Shown here: positions 1-12,589 of the stretch, piece by piece
Numbering within the stretch: position 1 is the first letter of the stretch
How the letters are laid out: each line of letters begins with the position of its first letter
DNA from: Urechis unicinctus
Lineage: Eukaryota > Annelida > Polychaeta > Xenopneusta > Urechidae
NCBI GenBank assembly: GCA_034190875.2
Contig: CM067344.1
Location: 74,169,178-74,233,177 of the forward strand
DNA: 64,000 nt
Direction: 5' to 3'
Translations under genes and position numbers: made by a program
The notes under the pieces: model-generated
Databases searched by the model: none
What the model saw: the letters and a program-made list of their open reading frames with translations, nothing else
What the model was told of the DNA's origin: nothing

Positions 1-1090
1 TGGAGGAAATAATGGCCACATTAAGTGCGCAATGATGGATTGTAATGCAGCGCTCGCACGACTAATAATATAGTTTATAAACTGCTCCCCTCAGAAGAGC
101 CCCACTAACTGAGATTAATTGACTGTATATGTTACCCGAAGATACAGTCGGATATTTTTTGCACCTATGGGCTCTAGTGTTCTGGCATAGTAACAAGAAG
201 CAGACCTGACCAATGAGGAAACAAACTGCGACCCGACATCGTGACCCGACATCGCCGCCGATACACCTCACCCAAACACTAGTCATAAGGACCACACCGC
301 AAGCAGACCACCCCAAGTGATGCGCCAAATGGTCGTTGATAGACGAACCAATAAGTCGCCATTAACTAGAAGATCCCACATCACAGCAGCCGGATCGCTA
401 ACACCAGGTTCATTCGCCAATGGAGCAAGCAGACAGCAAAATTTGTTTGGAAAATGGCGAAGGCTGGCGATATGTACCACACCATGCCGTCACTCAAACA
501 CCTGTTTGTCTCTCAATACTGCTTTCTATTACAAATAGGTTCAAACAATATTTCTCATTATGATCCACAGAGAAGACAGCAAGCGCCACTAACTGCTGTT
601 CTCCTTCAACCGGATAACCGATTGCTGGCAACAGTTTCCATGACAACGTTTTGATTGACAATGATGTCAAAGCTACGTCAAGCTGTATTTTGAACGTAAT
701 GAACATAACAGCTGCTAGGGGCGGACATTTAACCCAAACCTGAACTGGCGCGACTTGGAGCAGAGGGCGCATTTGAAGGAAAACATAAAAACGAATACAA
801 CGAAATCGTCAAAAATAAGCAGAGACATATTAACAACATAATATGCGTTGCAAGCAGAGTGTAACGTCATTGGGGAGTGCTTTGTAAGGATCAGAATCAA
901 CCCAAACATTCACTCATATCCCCCATCCCGCTATCACTTCGTGCGATACAAATCAACAGACTCGTGGCGCCGCCTGGTTCAATAAGTATGGCATAAAAGA
1001 GCTATTGCTGTGTTCCGCCAGGGGGAATGTGACCCGAGGGGTTGTGGACCCCGGAAGCCGTGAACTGATGGGGACAGAATGAGAGAGAGA
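1..1090. other. Intergenic, no gene recognised
   Basis: Mixed-composition DNA. Open frames on both strands are short, overlap one another and contain no motif I recognise. Nothing further supported. Confidence 0.5.
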
Positions 1091-1096
1091 GGAAGG

Positions 1097-1352
<256 letters not shown>

Positions 1353-1661
1353 AGTACCAGGTTGCGCCGCCGACACAGCACATGGTACACGTCTAAATAC
1401 CTGAATTCGCAAGCAGAACATCAAAGCCACCGAATAAACATCAACATTTGTATGAAGAAGAGTTTTACATATCAGATGTGAGTTGTATAAATTACTGAAG
1501 GTCGCGAAGCAGATGTGGGTTGGGTTAACACGGGCAAGCGTTGGAATGTACAGTGATCAGCAAGATAATTCATGGCAGCAATAACACAGTATTAACACAA
1601 TGTCACACACAAGATAACCATGCCACTTGAAGTTCGGGACTCGGGATAATCCAATCGTCGA

Positions 1662-2046
1662 TTGATGTCAGGGTGCCTGTGATGTCAGGGTGCCTGTGGT
1701 ATCAGGGTTCCTGTGGTATCAGGGTGCGTGTGATGTCAGGGTGCCTGTGGCGTCAGGGTGCCTGTGGTGTCAGGGTGCGTATGATGTCAGGGTGCCTGTG
1801 GTGTCAGGGTTCTTGTGGTGACAGGGTGCGTGTGATGTCAGCGTGTCTGTGGTGTAAGGGTGCGTGTGATGTCAGGGTGCGTGTGATGTCAGCGTGTCTG
1901 TGGTGTCAGGGTGCGTGTGATGTCAGCGTGCCTGTGGCGTCAGGGTGCGTGTGATGTCAGGGCCCGTGTGATGTCAGCGTGCCTGTGGTGCCAGAGTGCG
2001 TGTGATGTCAGGGTGCCTGTGGTGCATGATGCCTGTTGTGTCAGGG
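1662..2046. repeat. Minisatellite, GTGATGTCAGGGTGCC-type unit
   Basis: More than 20 imperfect copies of a roughly 17-bp G-rich unit (variants of GTGATGTCAGGGTGCCT), often pairing into 34-bp higher-order units. No coding meaning is inferred for the frame that reads through it. Confidence 0.93.
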
Positions 2047-2112
2047 CGCTGTGACATGATTAAACCATGATGTTACATTGGGTTAAAATGGTGGTGCATG
2101 AGAAAGTTAACG

Positions 2113-2238
2113 AGCGGTCTGACGAACGGCCTGTACAGACAGGCGCTGGAGAGAACGGCCTGACGAACGGCCTGTACAGACGGGCGCTGGAGAGGACGGC
2201 CTGACGAACGGCCTGTACAGACGGGCGCTGGAGAGGAC
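2113..2238. repeat. Three tandem copies of a 41-bp unit
   Basis: The unit, containing GACGAACGGCCTGTACAGAC, is repeated three times with very few differences. Recent local tandem duplication. Confidence 0.9.
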
Positions 2239-2239
2239 G

Positions 2240-4204
2240 TATATTATCAGCTTTTCAGGTCGTCAGGGCTAGAAAAACTGCTATCGGTATTATTCCCCAC
2301 TGGGTGTACCGAATACATGAGTATTTCTTCAAGGAACCATAAACATCATAGAGGGGTCCATGTGTATTTTTCCACAGCTACCTTGCTTTATAAGGAAACG
2401 TATCATCCAAAGTCATTTTCCATTGACTAGTAATACAAGAGTAACTTCAGGGGTCAAAGGTCATGGTGTAAATTTGTGATTTGCGAGCAGCTATCAACAT
2501 AAGCGGGGTCCATGTGTTATTTGGGGAATGCAACTTGACTAATAAGAAAACGTGCCACCAACGTTTGCGAACAGAGGGACGGACAGAAGCCAGGGGTCCT
2601 CAATAAGCTCAAGAGCAGAGCTCAAACACGTGCGGTCAATAGTATTCTCCTACGGTTAACATTGTAGAAGAGGGTTCTCCTCCAATAACCCAGGGACAAA
2701 TGCCATACTGGGTTTGGGCCATAAACATAAGAGGGGTCCATGTGTGATTCAGAGCTGCTGGCCTCTACTGGAGGAGCAAAAGGAGGCATGTTTTCGGACG
2801 GAAGGACACCGGAGGAAAGGTGTAATTATAATTGGATCGATAATTACCAACGTCATCATCGATGATCATTTAGAAATGCATCATGTACGATCATTAGTAG
2901 GGACGCAATCAGTCTGAGACGAATCACGGCGGAAGAATGCCTACAGCTCTTTGGGATCAGAAACAGCTGGCTAATGCAGCGTTGTGCGTTCCGTTATTGT
3001 CCGTCGTTAGTGAAATGTTCACAGCAAGTGGTAGCCTTGAGCGAACACGATAGCGCACGGTCTGACACCAGAGGGAGCTTTCTCCAGCTTTGTCGTGGGA
3101 CCGGAAGAACAAACCTTATGCTCCCAGATAGTATTCATCTTTTGTGCCTAGATGAAAACATAAAGGCAGTCCCGAAAGCCCCCCCGCATCTTAACGCGGA
3201 ATATCACTTGTGGTAGATTGATACATATCGCCGTAAAGTGAACCTTTTCGCCCATCTGGAACTTCAGTTTATTCCAGGAAAACTAGAAGCGTATGGTTAT
3301 TGACTAAGACCAGCAGGCGTTTATTATTTGTAATTAAGCCACCAATATATTCAGCCTCTAACCAACCAACCAGACAAAGAAATGGCCGCGGTCGCAGACG
3401 GAAAGGCTCTCAGACATATCTCGGGGGTTGGTGATACATTAAGCAAACGGGCCAAGGTATGCGAACAATTCTGTACAACTTTCATCTGAAGACGTCAATA
3501 CTATGCATAAACAGATTCAAATGGTATTCGGTGAGGGCAGGGAGGTTATTTCCATGGGTCGAATTGGACGACTTAGCACAGATAGTCAGTAGGCCGAATG
3601 CAGGCGCCATTTAATCATACAGAGACCAGGTGTGGGACACACGGGCTTTTTGTCTAGAGATCAGACTCTTCCGTGGGAGGCAGAACAAAACTCATTACGT
3701 GCGCGTCTCCTTCCCCTAACAGGACACAGGAAATAATTCTTCACTTATAAATCTGACGAGCTACAGAGGATATAGCAAATCTCATTTTGGCTGTAGTTAG
3801 TTTATTGCAGTCCCCCCCCCCTCCCCAATATGGCTCGCTAAAGCTAGCCCGGCGACTAACGCTACAGGATTCCCTACCAGCAGCCTCGTTGGGTAGAACC
3901 AGGGATGTATTTTATGTCAAGGCGTCTAGAATAGTCAATATATTTTCACAACTAAAAATTTCATAGGAACAAAGAGAAGAGACACGTCTTGGCAAGTATA
4001 CACATACAACGAGTAAAGAAGAAGACAATGCCACCGTAACATACGTTCTTTTGCAACAGGCTTTGTTGGCGGTAGGGTAACCGAGTCCGCGACGTCATAC
4101 TAACTCTTTATTTACCGACCTTCTTCCGGATCCGACTGCTTCATAGATCGTAGTTTCCAGGCGATCACATTCAAAGGTTACCAATAAAAAACATACTGGA
4201 CCCA
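2240..4204. other. Intergenic, no gene recognised
   Basis: No supported gene or structural RNA. A short C-run lies near 3812. The text 'aggggtccatgtg' recurs near 2350 and 2735, and a variant near 2500, suggesting old interspersed repeat debris. Confidence 0.4.
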
Positions 4205-4205
4205 T

Positions 4206-4752
4206 CCAATGACAGCGAGGGTGGTGTAGCTACAATGACAGCGAGAGTGGTGTAGCTACAATGACAGCGAGGGTGGTGTAGCTACAATGACAGCGAGGGT
4301 GGTGTAGCTACAATGACAACGAGGGCGGTGTAGCTACAATGACAGCGAGTGCGGTGTAGCTACAATGACAGCGAGGGTGGTGTAGCTACAATGACAACGA
4401 GGGTGGTATAGCTACAATGACAGCGAGGGCGGTGTAGCTACAATGACAACGAGAGTGGTATAGCTACAATGACAGCGAGGGTGGTGTAGCTACAATGACA
4501 ACGAGGGTGGTATAGCTACAATGACAGCGAGGGCGGTGTAGCTACAATGACAACGAGGGTGGTATAGCTACAATGACAGCGAGGGTGGTGTAGCTACAAT
4601 GACAGCGAGGGCGGTGTAGCTACAATGACAGCGAGGGTGGTGTAGCTACAATGACAGCGAGGGTGGTGTAGCTACAATGACAGCGAGGGTGGTGTAGCTA
4701 CAATGACAGCGAGGGTGGTGTAGCTACAATGACAGCGAGGGCGGTGTAGCTA
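4206..4752. repeat. 26-bp minisatellite, about 21 copies
   Basis: The unit AATGACAGCGAGGGTGGTGT plus AGCTAC is repeated about 21 times with sparse substitutions (cagcg/caacg, ggtgg/ggcgg, gtgta/gtata). The variants alternate in a patterned way, as in unequal crossover arrays. Confidence 0.97.
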
Positions 4753-4948
4753 GAACTGAGGAGGGTGGCACATTTGACGAATCATCAGCACAGTTGACGT
4801 AGGCAATTACTACTTGACACATCAAAATACAAAGACGGCCATGTCAGACCGGGTGAGAAATACAATGAAGAAAACATCATAGAAATAGAGAGAGAGAGAC
4901 GATTGGACCCAATGAGAATTTGATATTAGATACAGAGACGGCCAGGCA

Positions 4949-5064
4949 AGATGGAAGGTAGTCGTAATGGACATTACAAGATGGAGGGTAGTCGTAATGG
5001 ACATTACAAGATGTAAGGTAGTCGTAATGGACATTACAAGATGGAAGGTAGTCGTAATGGACAG
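4949..5064. repeat. 30-bp minisatellite, 4 copies
   Basis: Four near-identical 30-bp copies containing GGTAGTCGTAATGGACATTA, differing in one or two bases each. Confidence 0.93.
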
Positions 5065-6405
5065 CTACGTCTGGACATTACGGAGTCAAACATCAACTCT
5101 GGTCATATTCATCTAAGCAATATGATTTCATGGTATTGTGACTAGATTATATCACTGGTCACAGGGCAGTCATCCTCTCGCTAAAGATACTGTTGATAGT
5201 ATTTTCAACTTTCGTTTATTGAATTCCTATTCAGGTTGTTTTGATCGATGAGCTTCGTAGCCGCATGAGGTCTGTGTGCCGTGATACTCATGCATAGCAC
5301 ATGGGGTGGCCGTCCACCCAGTATGTAGCTCCGTGTGGTGAGATACTTTCTAGGGCGCGGATCCATACACCTTGTTAAATCCCTGCCTCTTTGGAAAATG
5401 GAATGTTCGAATGGACCAGAGTCAACAAATCCACCAACGCTGCAGCAATTTGCGATATAGATAATCGCCATCATTATCAGGTTATTTTCCGGTCGGCTGA
5501 CCCGCAGTTAGTAGGGAATTATATGTGCAGATGCGGGGGCGAGGTCGATGGTATGTAACGTAGCCACCAGGAGGAGCCAGTCGTAACTCAGAATGGACGT
5601 GAATACGACATCTTTACTCCTCGATGGACTGGCCGACTGCAGCGTATCTTCTACAATCCCAAACAAATAGCTCCGGAACCACAATGACATATTCATGATG
5701 ATACATGGACACGGCGAGACAGAGATAATGCCTAATGCCACCAATAATGGCTACAGTCCAAGCGGGTCTTACAGAGTGACGTTTGTGTTGGAGTGAGCGA
5801 TGGGGGAGGTGGCAGGGTCTGACAAGCGCATACCCTACCTCGATAGACGAGCGCTGGTCGGATGGTGAACTGTTACGGGACTACCACGATCAGTCTTATC
5901 ATGATATGCTTGCATAAACGTTATTATAACAGTGATGAACACTAACGCCCAAGTGGTCAATTCAATTGTGCGTTACATCACCTGATACCCACACATGCCC
6001 GCGTTGACCGTCTTGCCATGCCTGAAGATGGCTGCATCGAGCTCATAAATTGCTCACCTGCTCACCACAAAGTTCGATCTGGTGAACTAAAAGATTATAT
6101 TGCGTGAACAACACAGCGTCATTATTTGCATGCAGCAACAATAAGGTGAGATAGGCTGTCAGAGCTGGTAGTAAGCGATGAGCGCAGTCGGCATCCAAAG
6201 ATGAACGTCTGAAATCGCCGTCATTAACGTCACACCTGTACACGTCAGTATATGCGGCGAGCTCTTGCCCATAGGCATCGAGGCTAGACCATTATGAACG
6301 TACCATTGAGCTGGCGTGCAGTAGTGTAAGTGAGCAGACTATAGCATGTGAGTGTGTTGCGTCCATAAGGTCACCACAGTGGTAAACTACAATACTCATT
6401 ACGGG
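5065..6405. other. Intergenic, no gene recognised
   Basis: No supported gene. It ends near a G homopolymer of about 20 bases at 6409-6429. Confidence 0.4.
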
Positions 6406-6569
6406 ATGAGGGGGGGGGGGGGGGGGGGAGTTTACGTAACTGCCGTAACGGGAAGAGCCGCGTGCATTAACATAGGAAAGGAAAGTATCAGCCCATCAGC
6501 ACTAGTGTGTTATATAACGCCTCGAAATGGGCGATGAATATGCAGAGATAATATGGGCCTGATTGGGCA

Positions 6570-6840
6570 GCCACCTTCTAGGTTAAATGGAGAAAAAAAG
6601 AGGGAAATAGCCGTGGAGGATGATGGAGAGAAAAAGTCAAACGATTATCACCGCCAGCCGATTGCGTGGGTTAGGCCATTTCAGCGTCTTGTCTAGAAGA
6701 AAATGCGGGCCAAAGTAGTGTGTTGCAGATATAGCTCACACAAGGACCTCTCCACTCAACCACCATAATCCCCCCGACAACCCACGGCCAACAGGTTGCC
6801 CCATATTAGTTGCCTCTAACGACATACAAGAGCAGGCAGT
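6570..6840 (+). repeat. Interspersed repeat, copy 1
   Basis: About 270 bp that recurs in the same orientation at 8600-8812. The shared core contains CCTCTCCACTCAACCACCAT and GACAACCCACGGCCAACAGG. Copy 1 carries extra sequence around 6640-6705 that is missing in copy 2. It has no coding capacity, and the family (SINE, MITE or other) is not identified. Confidence 0.85.
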
Positions 6841-7630
6841 GGGGCTATTCTAGCTACGGACCCTTAGGGAGCTCCGTTGAATGGTGAACAATATTAGCAT
6901 GATATGACACCACTAGACCACAAGTAGACAATATTTAAGGAGTTCATTTCAAACTGATCACTTGATAACTCTCAGTAATTAACAGAAATGAACTCGCCGA
7001 CCTCGAGAAGTAAATGATCAGTACAGATCCTGAGAAGAAGGATCCTTTTTCAGCGAAAGGATGTCACAATCATCAGATCATTCTCGATAGCCTGGAGACA
7101 TTGAACTAGGGTGAGTTCTGTTTCCGGTTGAACATGACGCCATGCTCGGAAAAGTGACATGCCGGTATTAACATAAGCTTCCGCTGCTTAACAACATAAT
7201 GGTGAAAGTAAATGGACATGATTTGAGTACAATGTACACAAGCAAAATATGACAATAATGAAATAAATTTGTACAATTATATGCTAAAGAATTGACATAA
7301 CAATACCGGCATAACAAAAGAAGACAGTGGTGGAAGTAATGCAGGCGACAAGACAGCGTAGTGAGGAGTGAAACAAATATAGGCGGGGCCAACTGTCGTG
7401 TCGCACGAGGCCGCATATGGGAGGAAGGCATGCTTGTGTCCTCCGAGCATCACGGAGAGTGAGATATGCGGTATTTATTGATGACTGCGCGTGTAATGTA
7501 TGTCGTCGAGTATCAACTGAATTGAGCTGTGTGCAGCGAGTGTGCAACACATCCACCGTTTTACAGCTAATGCACAAAAGGAGCACAAATTGATGTATTT
7601 GTGGTATATATAGAAGAGATATAAATAGAC

Positions 7631-7995
<365 letters not shown>

Positions 7996-8155
7996 TCGAG
8001 CACCACAGACTGATAACACAATAGTCGCATCAACGGTGAACGCTCTAAAGGCACTTATGGCAAGTTAAACAAAGTGTTCCTTACATTAGCGGGCCTGATA
8101 AGTTTTGAGCTAAGCTTCAATGCTAGGCAGGCTATGATGGTCAAAGAAGGATTGC

Positions 8156-8300
8156 AAACCGGTTGTCGCTACACCTGTAAACCAGTCGTCGCTACACCTG
8201 CAAGCCAGTTGTTGCCACACCTGTAAGCCAGTTGTTGCTACACCTGTAAGCCAGTCATCGCTACACCTGTAAGCCAGTTGTCGCTACACTTGTAAGCCAA
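8156..8300. repeat. 23-bp minisatellite, about 6 copies
   Basis: Unit with GCTACACCTGTAAGCCAGTT repeated about six times with a few substitutions. Confidence 0.9.
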
Positions 8301-8354
8301 ATATGTGAGTGAGCGACAAAAAACCTTCAGGTCGGAATCAAAGGTCATGTGGCA

Positions 8355-8510
8355 GACTGTAAGCCCGGGAAGCTCACTGTAAGCCCGGGAGGCTCACTGT
8401 AAGCCCGGGAGGCTCACTGTAAGCACGGGAGGATCACTGTAAGCCCCGGAGGCTCACTGTAAGCCCGGGAGGCTCACTGTAAGCCAGGTAGGCATACTAT
8501 AAGCCCAGGT
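8355..8510. repeat. 20-bp minisatellite, about 8 copies
   Basis: Unit AAGCCCGGGAGGCTCACTGT repeated about eight times. It lies 55 bp from the preceding 23-bp array, with which it shares only the 'tgtaagc' core. Confidence 0.92.
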
Positions 8511-8599
8511 ATAAGGTAGGGTAAGTATGAGGTTTAACGGCACCTCAACACAAATGTGTTATATGGTGCCTACAAAAGTAGAGATATAAGATTGACCTG

Positions 8600-8812
8600 G
8601 TTGAACAGTCGCCTTCTAGGATAAAGGTGGAAAAGAAGGAAATAGCCGAGGATGATGATGGAGAGAAACACGAGCCAAAGTAGTGTGTTGCAGATAAAGC
8701 TCACGCAAGGACCTCTCCACTCAACCACCATAATCCCCCCGACAACCCACGGCCAACAGGTTGCCCCATATTAGTCACCTCTAACGACATACAAGAGGAG
8801 GCAGTAGTCAGC
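8600..8812 (+). repeat. Interspersed repeat, copy 2
   Basis: Direct copy of the 6570-6840 repeat, about 2 kb away, with substitutions and one internal deletion. It is followed by degenerate 'gtcagc' repeats to about 8945. Confidence 0.85.
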
Positions 8813-8949
8813 CAAAATAGTAATTAGTCAGCTAAGCTGACAGTCTGTCAGCTAAGCCTGAGAGACTGTCAGCTCAGGTGGCAGTTAGTCAGCCCATGTG
8901 ACAGACTGTCAGTGTAGGTTCAGTGACAGTGAGCGGAGTGACAATCATG

Positions 8950-9815
8950 AAGGTGAACCGGAAGCACGTGAGTGGCTGCGCATACATTGACGTGAGTCGT
9001 GATCGCAGATGTAGACCGGTTATGGTGACCATATTGTCACAGCATACAGTGTCACCTCCAGTACAAAGCGAAGGGTAAACCTTCTCTTACTATATATACA
9101 CATATCCATCTACATCTACAAGAGCCGCCTCAGTCAGTCTGGAACACATACTTGTTACTGAGCGAGTAAGCGGGGGATGTGTGATTACTTGGAGAGTCCG
9201 TGTGATAGAGTACACACCGACAAGACGCAGGCTCGACACACGCAACAATACCCGGTCCTTATCATTGGAGTCAACAGTCCACTAGAAGTTTTGATACTCT
9301 ATCAGAGATGAGAGATAATAAACCAAACAAGTAGGGCCTTTTCTCAAGTGTTGCCTACCTCTCCCATTCTGAGCAGCAAGTTAACCGGCTGTGATATGCA
9401 TGCCTTCAAACCGCATGCATAACAGAACAGGTGCCCTCTACATGCTGAGCTACACGCCAACACAAGCTGCTGTTAGCCAAGAGAAAGCCAAGGCGCAAAT
9501 GAGATCGAGTTGGAAAACATATCGTTCCGAGGGTGCTACCCACCAACCTATACCACAACGAGCCTTGTAGTGAGAAGTCAGACGGATGTATTATAACATG
9601 ACTAGTGCCCGCCCATACTCCGGAGATCACATCGTGTTTGCTCCCTGTAAGTGGTGACATAACGGCGAACGAGCCTCCATAAAGCCGCTAAAAGCCGGAA
9701 TGAAAGTGACAAGATACAGCCGAGAGCTGGGCAAATATCGCCCCGATCCCAGCTCACATCCCAGCTCGCCGCATCTACAATGCCAGCCTTGCGTAATCCC
9801 AGTGCATCATGTTAG
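8950..9815. other. Intergenic, no gene recognised
   Basis: No supported gene. The minus-strand frame at 9406-9660 has no recognisable motif. Confidence 0.4.
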
Positions 9816-9820
9816 GCACA

Positions 9821-9911
9821 GGCGCTCGGTTCCCGATGCCAAACTTCCGCGTGTCGAGCTTTAGAGATAGCGGATAGGCGTTCGGAAGCTTGGCATCGGG
9901 AACCGAGCGCC
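9821..9911. repeat. Near-perfect 29-bp inverted repeat (hairpin)
   Basis: The left arm 9821-9849 begins GGCGCTCGGTTCCCGATGCC. The right arm 9883-9911 is its reverse complement with one mismatch, around a 33-bp loop. A third, single-armed copy of the motif lies near 59029-59058, so the motif is interspersed. It may be a foldback/MITE fragment. Confidence 0.9.
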
Positions 9912-11880
9912 GGTGATGTTAGCATTGTCAGTAGTCACATGTGGAATTATAATGAACATATTATTCATATTCAAAACGTTTAAAGCTTGCAAACATGAAC
10001 AATTAGTACACTCCAAAAACAGTGGAAAATACTCGCCGACGCCATGAACGCATCTACCATGAGAGATACAACTAGCATTAGGGAGATCTCCGATAGAGAA
10101 CGTCCGATTGGTGGAGGTCTACCCAAGACCATAGATCGGTCAGCAGCGGTGAGAAACACTGTTGGAGTCGTCTGACATGATGTATAATGGACCGTGTACG
10201 AGAAACAGCACTAGCACATCCAACCTGGAAGCATGCGCTATTTAGCAGTATTAACCAGCGCTGCCAGACTAATGTATAACCCACATCAGTGCTCATTGAA
10301 CCATTTGTCACTAGCACGTGCTCCGACTGTAAAGCGCTCTTCATCACCCAAACCTGGCTACATCAACGAACCATTCGCCGGTCGCACCACACCAGTGGGG
10401 TTACATGCTGTTCTAAGCGCGGTTTTTTGTCAAGGAGACGATGCGTTGTCGATTGGGCTGCTGGCTGAAGCGTGCGTACCATGAGTAGCAAGCAGCCAGC
10501 GATAGAATAGTGATGACAACAGGGCAATACCGGCGCTCAACCAAACAAACAAAGCATATCTAATATATATTTGATAAAGTTTCAGTATGTCTGTCTGTAT
10601 ATCTGAATGTATGTGTGTCTTCTCCTCCAAAACGGCAGCACCAAGTCAGTTTCAAAACGGTGCAACGGCATCAAAGTTTGCAAGGTCCTCACCTTGAAGC
10701 CCAACGTTTTAATTTTATGTTCTTCCGCCAACGGCTGTAGAGAGTCGGTAACAAATTGGTTCACACGCGCAAATTTTCTCCAGGAACTTACCTCCGTGCA
10801 TTAATTAACAAGGTCGTCACCTTCAAGGCTACATTGCCTTCAAAGCCAAAAGTTTCACTAAAATCCGTCAATAGAAACGGAGTAGTCTGATATAAATGCA
10901 CTCAATTGGTTAATGACGGGGTATAAGATGGAATAAGGGCGAGGATTAGGATGGGGTCACGGTGGGCATACCCTACCATACTCTGGTGACGTTAAATCAT
11001 AATTGTTGGGTATTCTGGCGACGTAAAGTCGTGTACTGTAGGGTGTTCTTGCGACGTTATGTCATGAATCGTCGAGTATTGCCGGCAACGTCAAGTCGTG
11101 GTATTGATGGCGATGCTATTCGGGGGAGTGTTGTGCATTGCGTCTGCTTAAAACATAGTTTACTAGTTGAATCCAATAAATACACATAACTGCTGAGTAT
11201 TATAACTTACTTGGGTCGATTTTCCTCGACCAGATGTTGAGTTACCTTTTGATACACCGACAATCATTACACCTACTGACAAGCCTTCCAGACGGACCCA
11301 TCCGGCCGCTTAATAATACAAGGTCACTTATTCATGTCAAGAAGATAATACGAGGTCACTTATTCATGTCAAGCAGACAAAAAATAGATGACAGAGACTA
11401 ACAACTTGTGATATATTTCAGTGTTCACTGAACCACTCCACATCAGTCACGAATCTCACAATTGACGTAAGTGTGTACATCTTTACCACGGTACAAAACA
11501 CTGTACGGCAACGAATCGGCTTGACAAGGTCGGTACGCGGCGGACTGATGCACTAATGCCGATCAATTAGGAAACTACATCGAGGCACCTGCCCGCCTAC
11601 ATAAGGACAAGAGAAGAAAACGCATGGCGTTCCCTGGTAACATAATTATAGAATAACTCTTTGATGACTGCCTGAGGTGTCAGATATGTAAGTATATTTC
11701 AAATTAACAACAATATTATCAACAGAAAGGGTGGGAGTATTCTGAGCTACTCAACCAATGACTCCATGGATAGATACAGGGCGGGGTTAGAAAATATTCG
11801 GTACACTGCTTTTTCATACAAGACAAGTCATAAGTGCGATTGTACCGACCGCCAGGGACCTACACGATTTATGTCTGACT
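9912..11880. other. Intergenic with small repeats
   Basis: No supported gene. A degenerate repeat of about 45 bp containing GCGACGT-like cores lies near 10975-11115. A 31-bp unit containing AGGTCACTTATTCATGTCAAG-like text is duplicated at 11306-11377. Confidence 0.4.
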
Positions 11881-11884
11881 GAGG

Positions 11885-12575
11885 GGAGTGTAGTGTGCGT
11901 CCCTCCACACAGGGGTTCCGCTACGCTTCTCGTCTTTGAGTCTACGACAAGACAAGGTTTAAAACTGATGCGTCCGAATATTCATTAGACATGTTCGTTT
12001 TTCTTCGTGACAGCCCCTTCTTGACTAATCAACGCAATGGTTGCACGCGTCCGACTCATGAAACTGATTTGTGATACGCACCCTCGGTTTGCTGTGACGC
12101 CATCTACATCGTTGTGGTCAAATTGGCACCACAACAAGCACTGTAATCGCTGATCTGCAAGGCAGTATGTTTACGTAATACAGCTGTGTGTCTGCTGCTC
12201 TCGTCAACAGTGTTGCATCGAGAGCAGTAGCTAACAACGTATAGCAAAATGTTTGCCCTCCCAAGCAGGCACAATCACAAAACCGTCACGACCCATAAAG
12301 CAGCAGAGTGCACAATCCTTTTGAAAGTCTTTCAATACCACGCCATGTGACTGTTGCGCGTAATCGAGGGCTGCCCTGGGAGTCATTTCCATGTTAAGCA
12401 AGAGCATATACTTCAGTTCTTGTGAAAAGAGGTCCAAAACGGAGCGAGTAAAAACAAATATGACGCCGAATTATCAGAAAATGTAACACTGACCAATCAG
12501 AGACAATGACTCAAAAGTACCCGAGAGACACGGCTTCTGATTGGAGCATCCCACATCTGGGATGCTTGGCGCGCG
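11885..12575 (+). repeat. Inverted repeat pair, left member
   Basis: About 690 bp that matches, in reverse complement, 18543-19118. Shared landmarks include GGGGTTCCGCTACGCTTCTC at the outer end and GGAGCATCCCA followed by TCTGGGATGC at the inner end. The left member contains about 195 bp (12231-12425) absent from the right one. Either two head-to-head copies of one element or the termini of a 7.2-kb element. Confidence 0.8.
12231..12437 (-). CDS. Unrecognised 68-aa frame inside the repeat
   Basis: This frame largely coincides with the 195-bp segment present in the left inverted-repeat member and absent from the right one. The peptide has a mixed, protein-like composition with a Cys-rich stretch (CALCCF) and ends WEGKHFAIRC, but I recognise no family. 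It could be a captured gene fragment or chance. No splice sites or start context support it strongly. Confidence 0.2.
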   Translation of the reverse strand: MDLFSQELKYMLLLNMEMTPRAALDYAQQSHGVVLKDFQKDCALCCFMGRDGFVIVPAWEGKHFAIRC

Positions 12576-12589
12576 GTATTGAATATCAT

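Noticed and set aside
4206-4752. CRISPR-like regular array
   Set aside because: Units are contiguous with no unique spacers; it is a minisatellite in animal DNA. Same for 8156-8510, 19226-19862 and 52498-53035.
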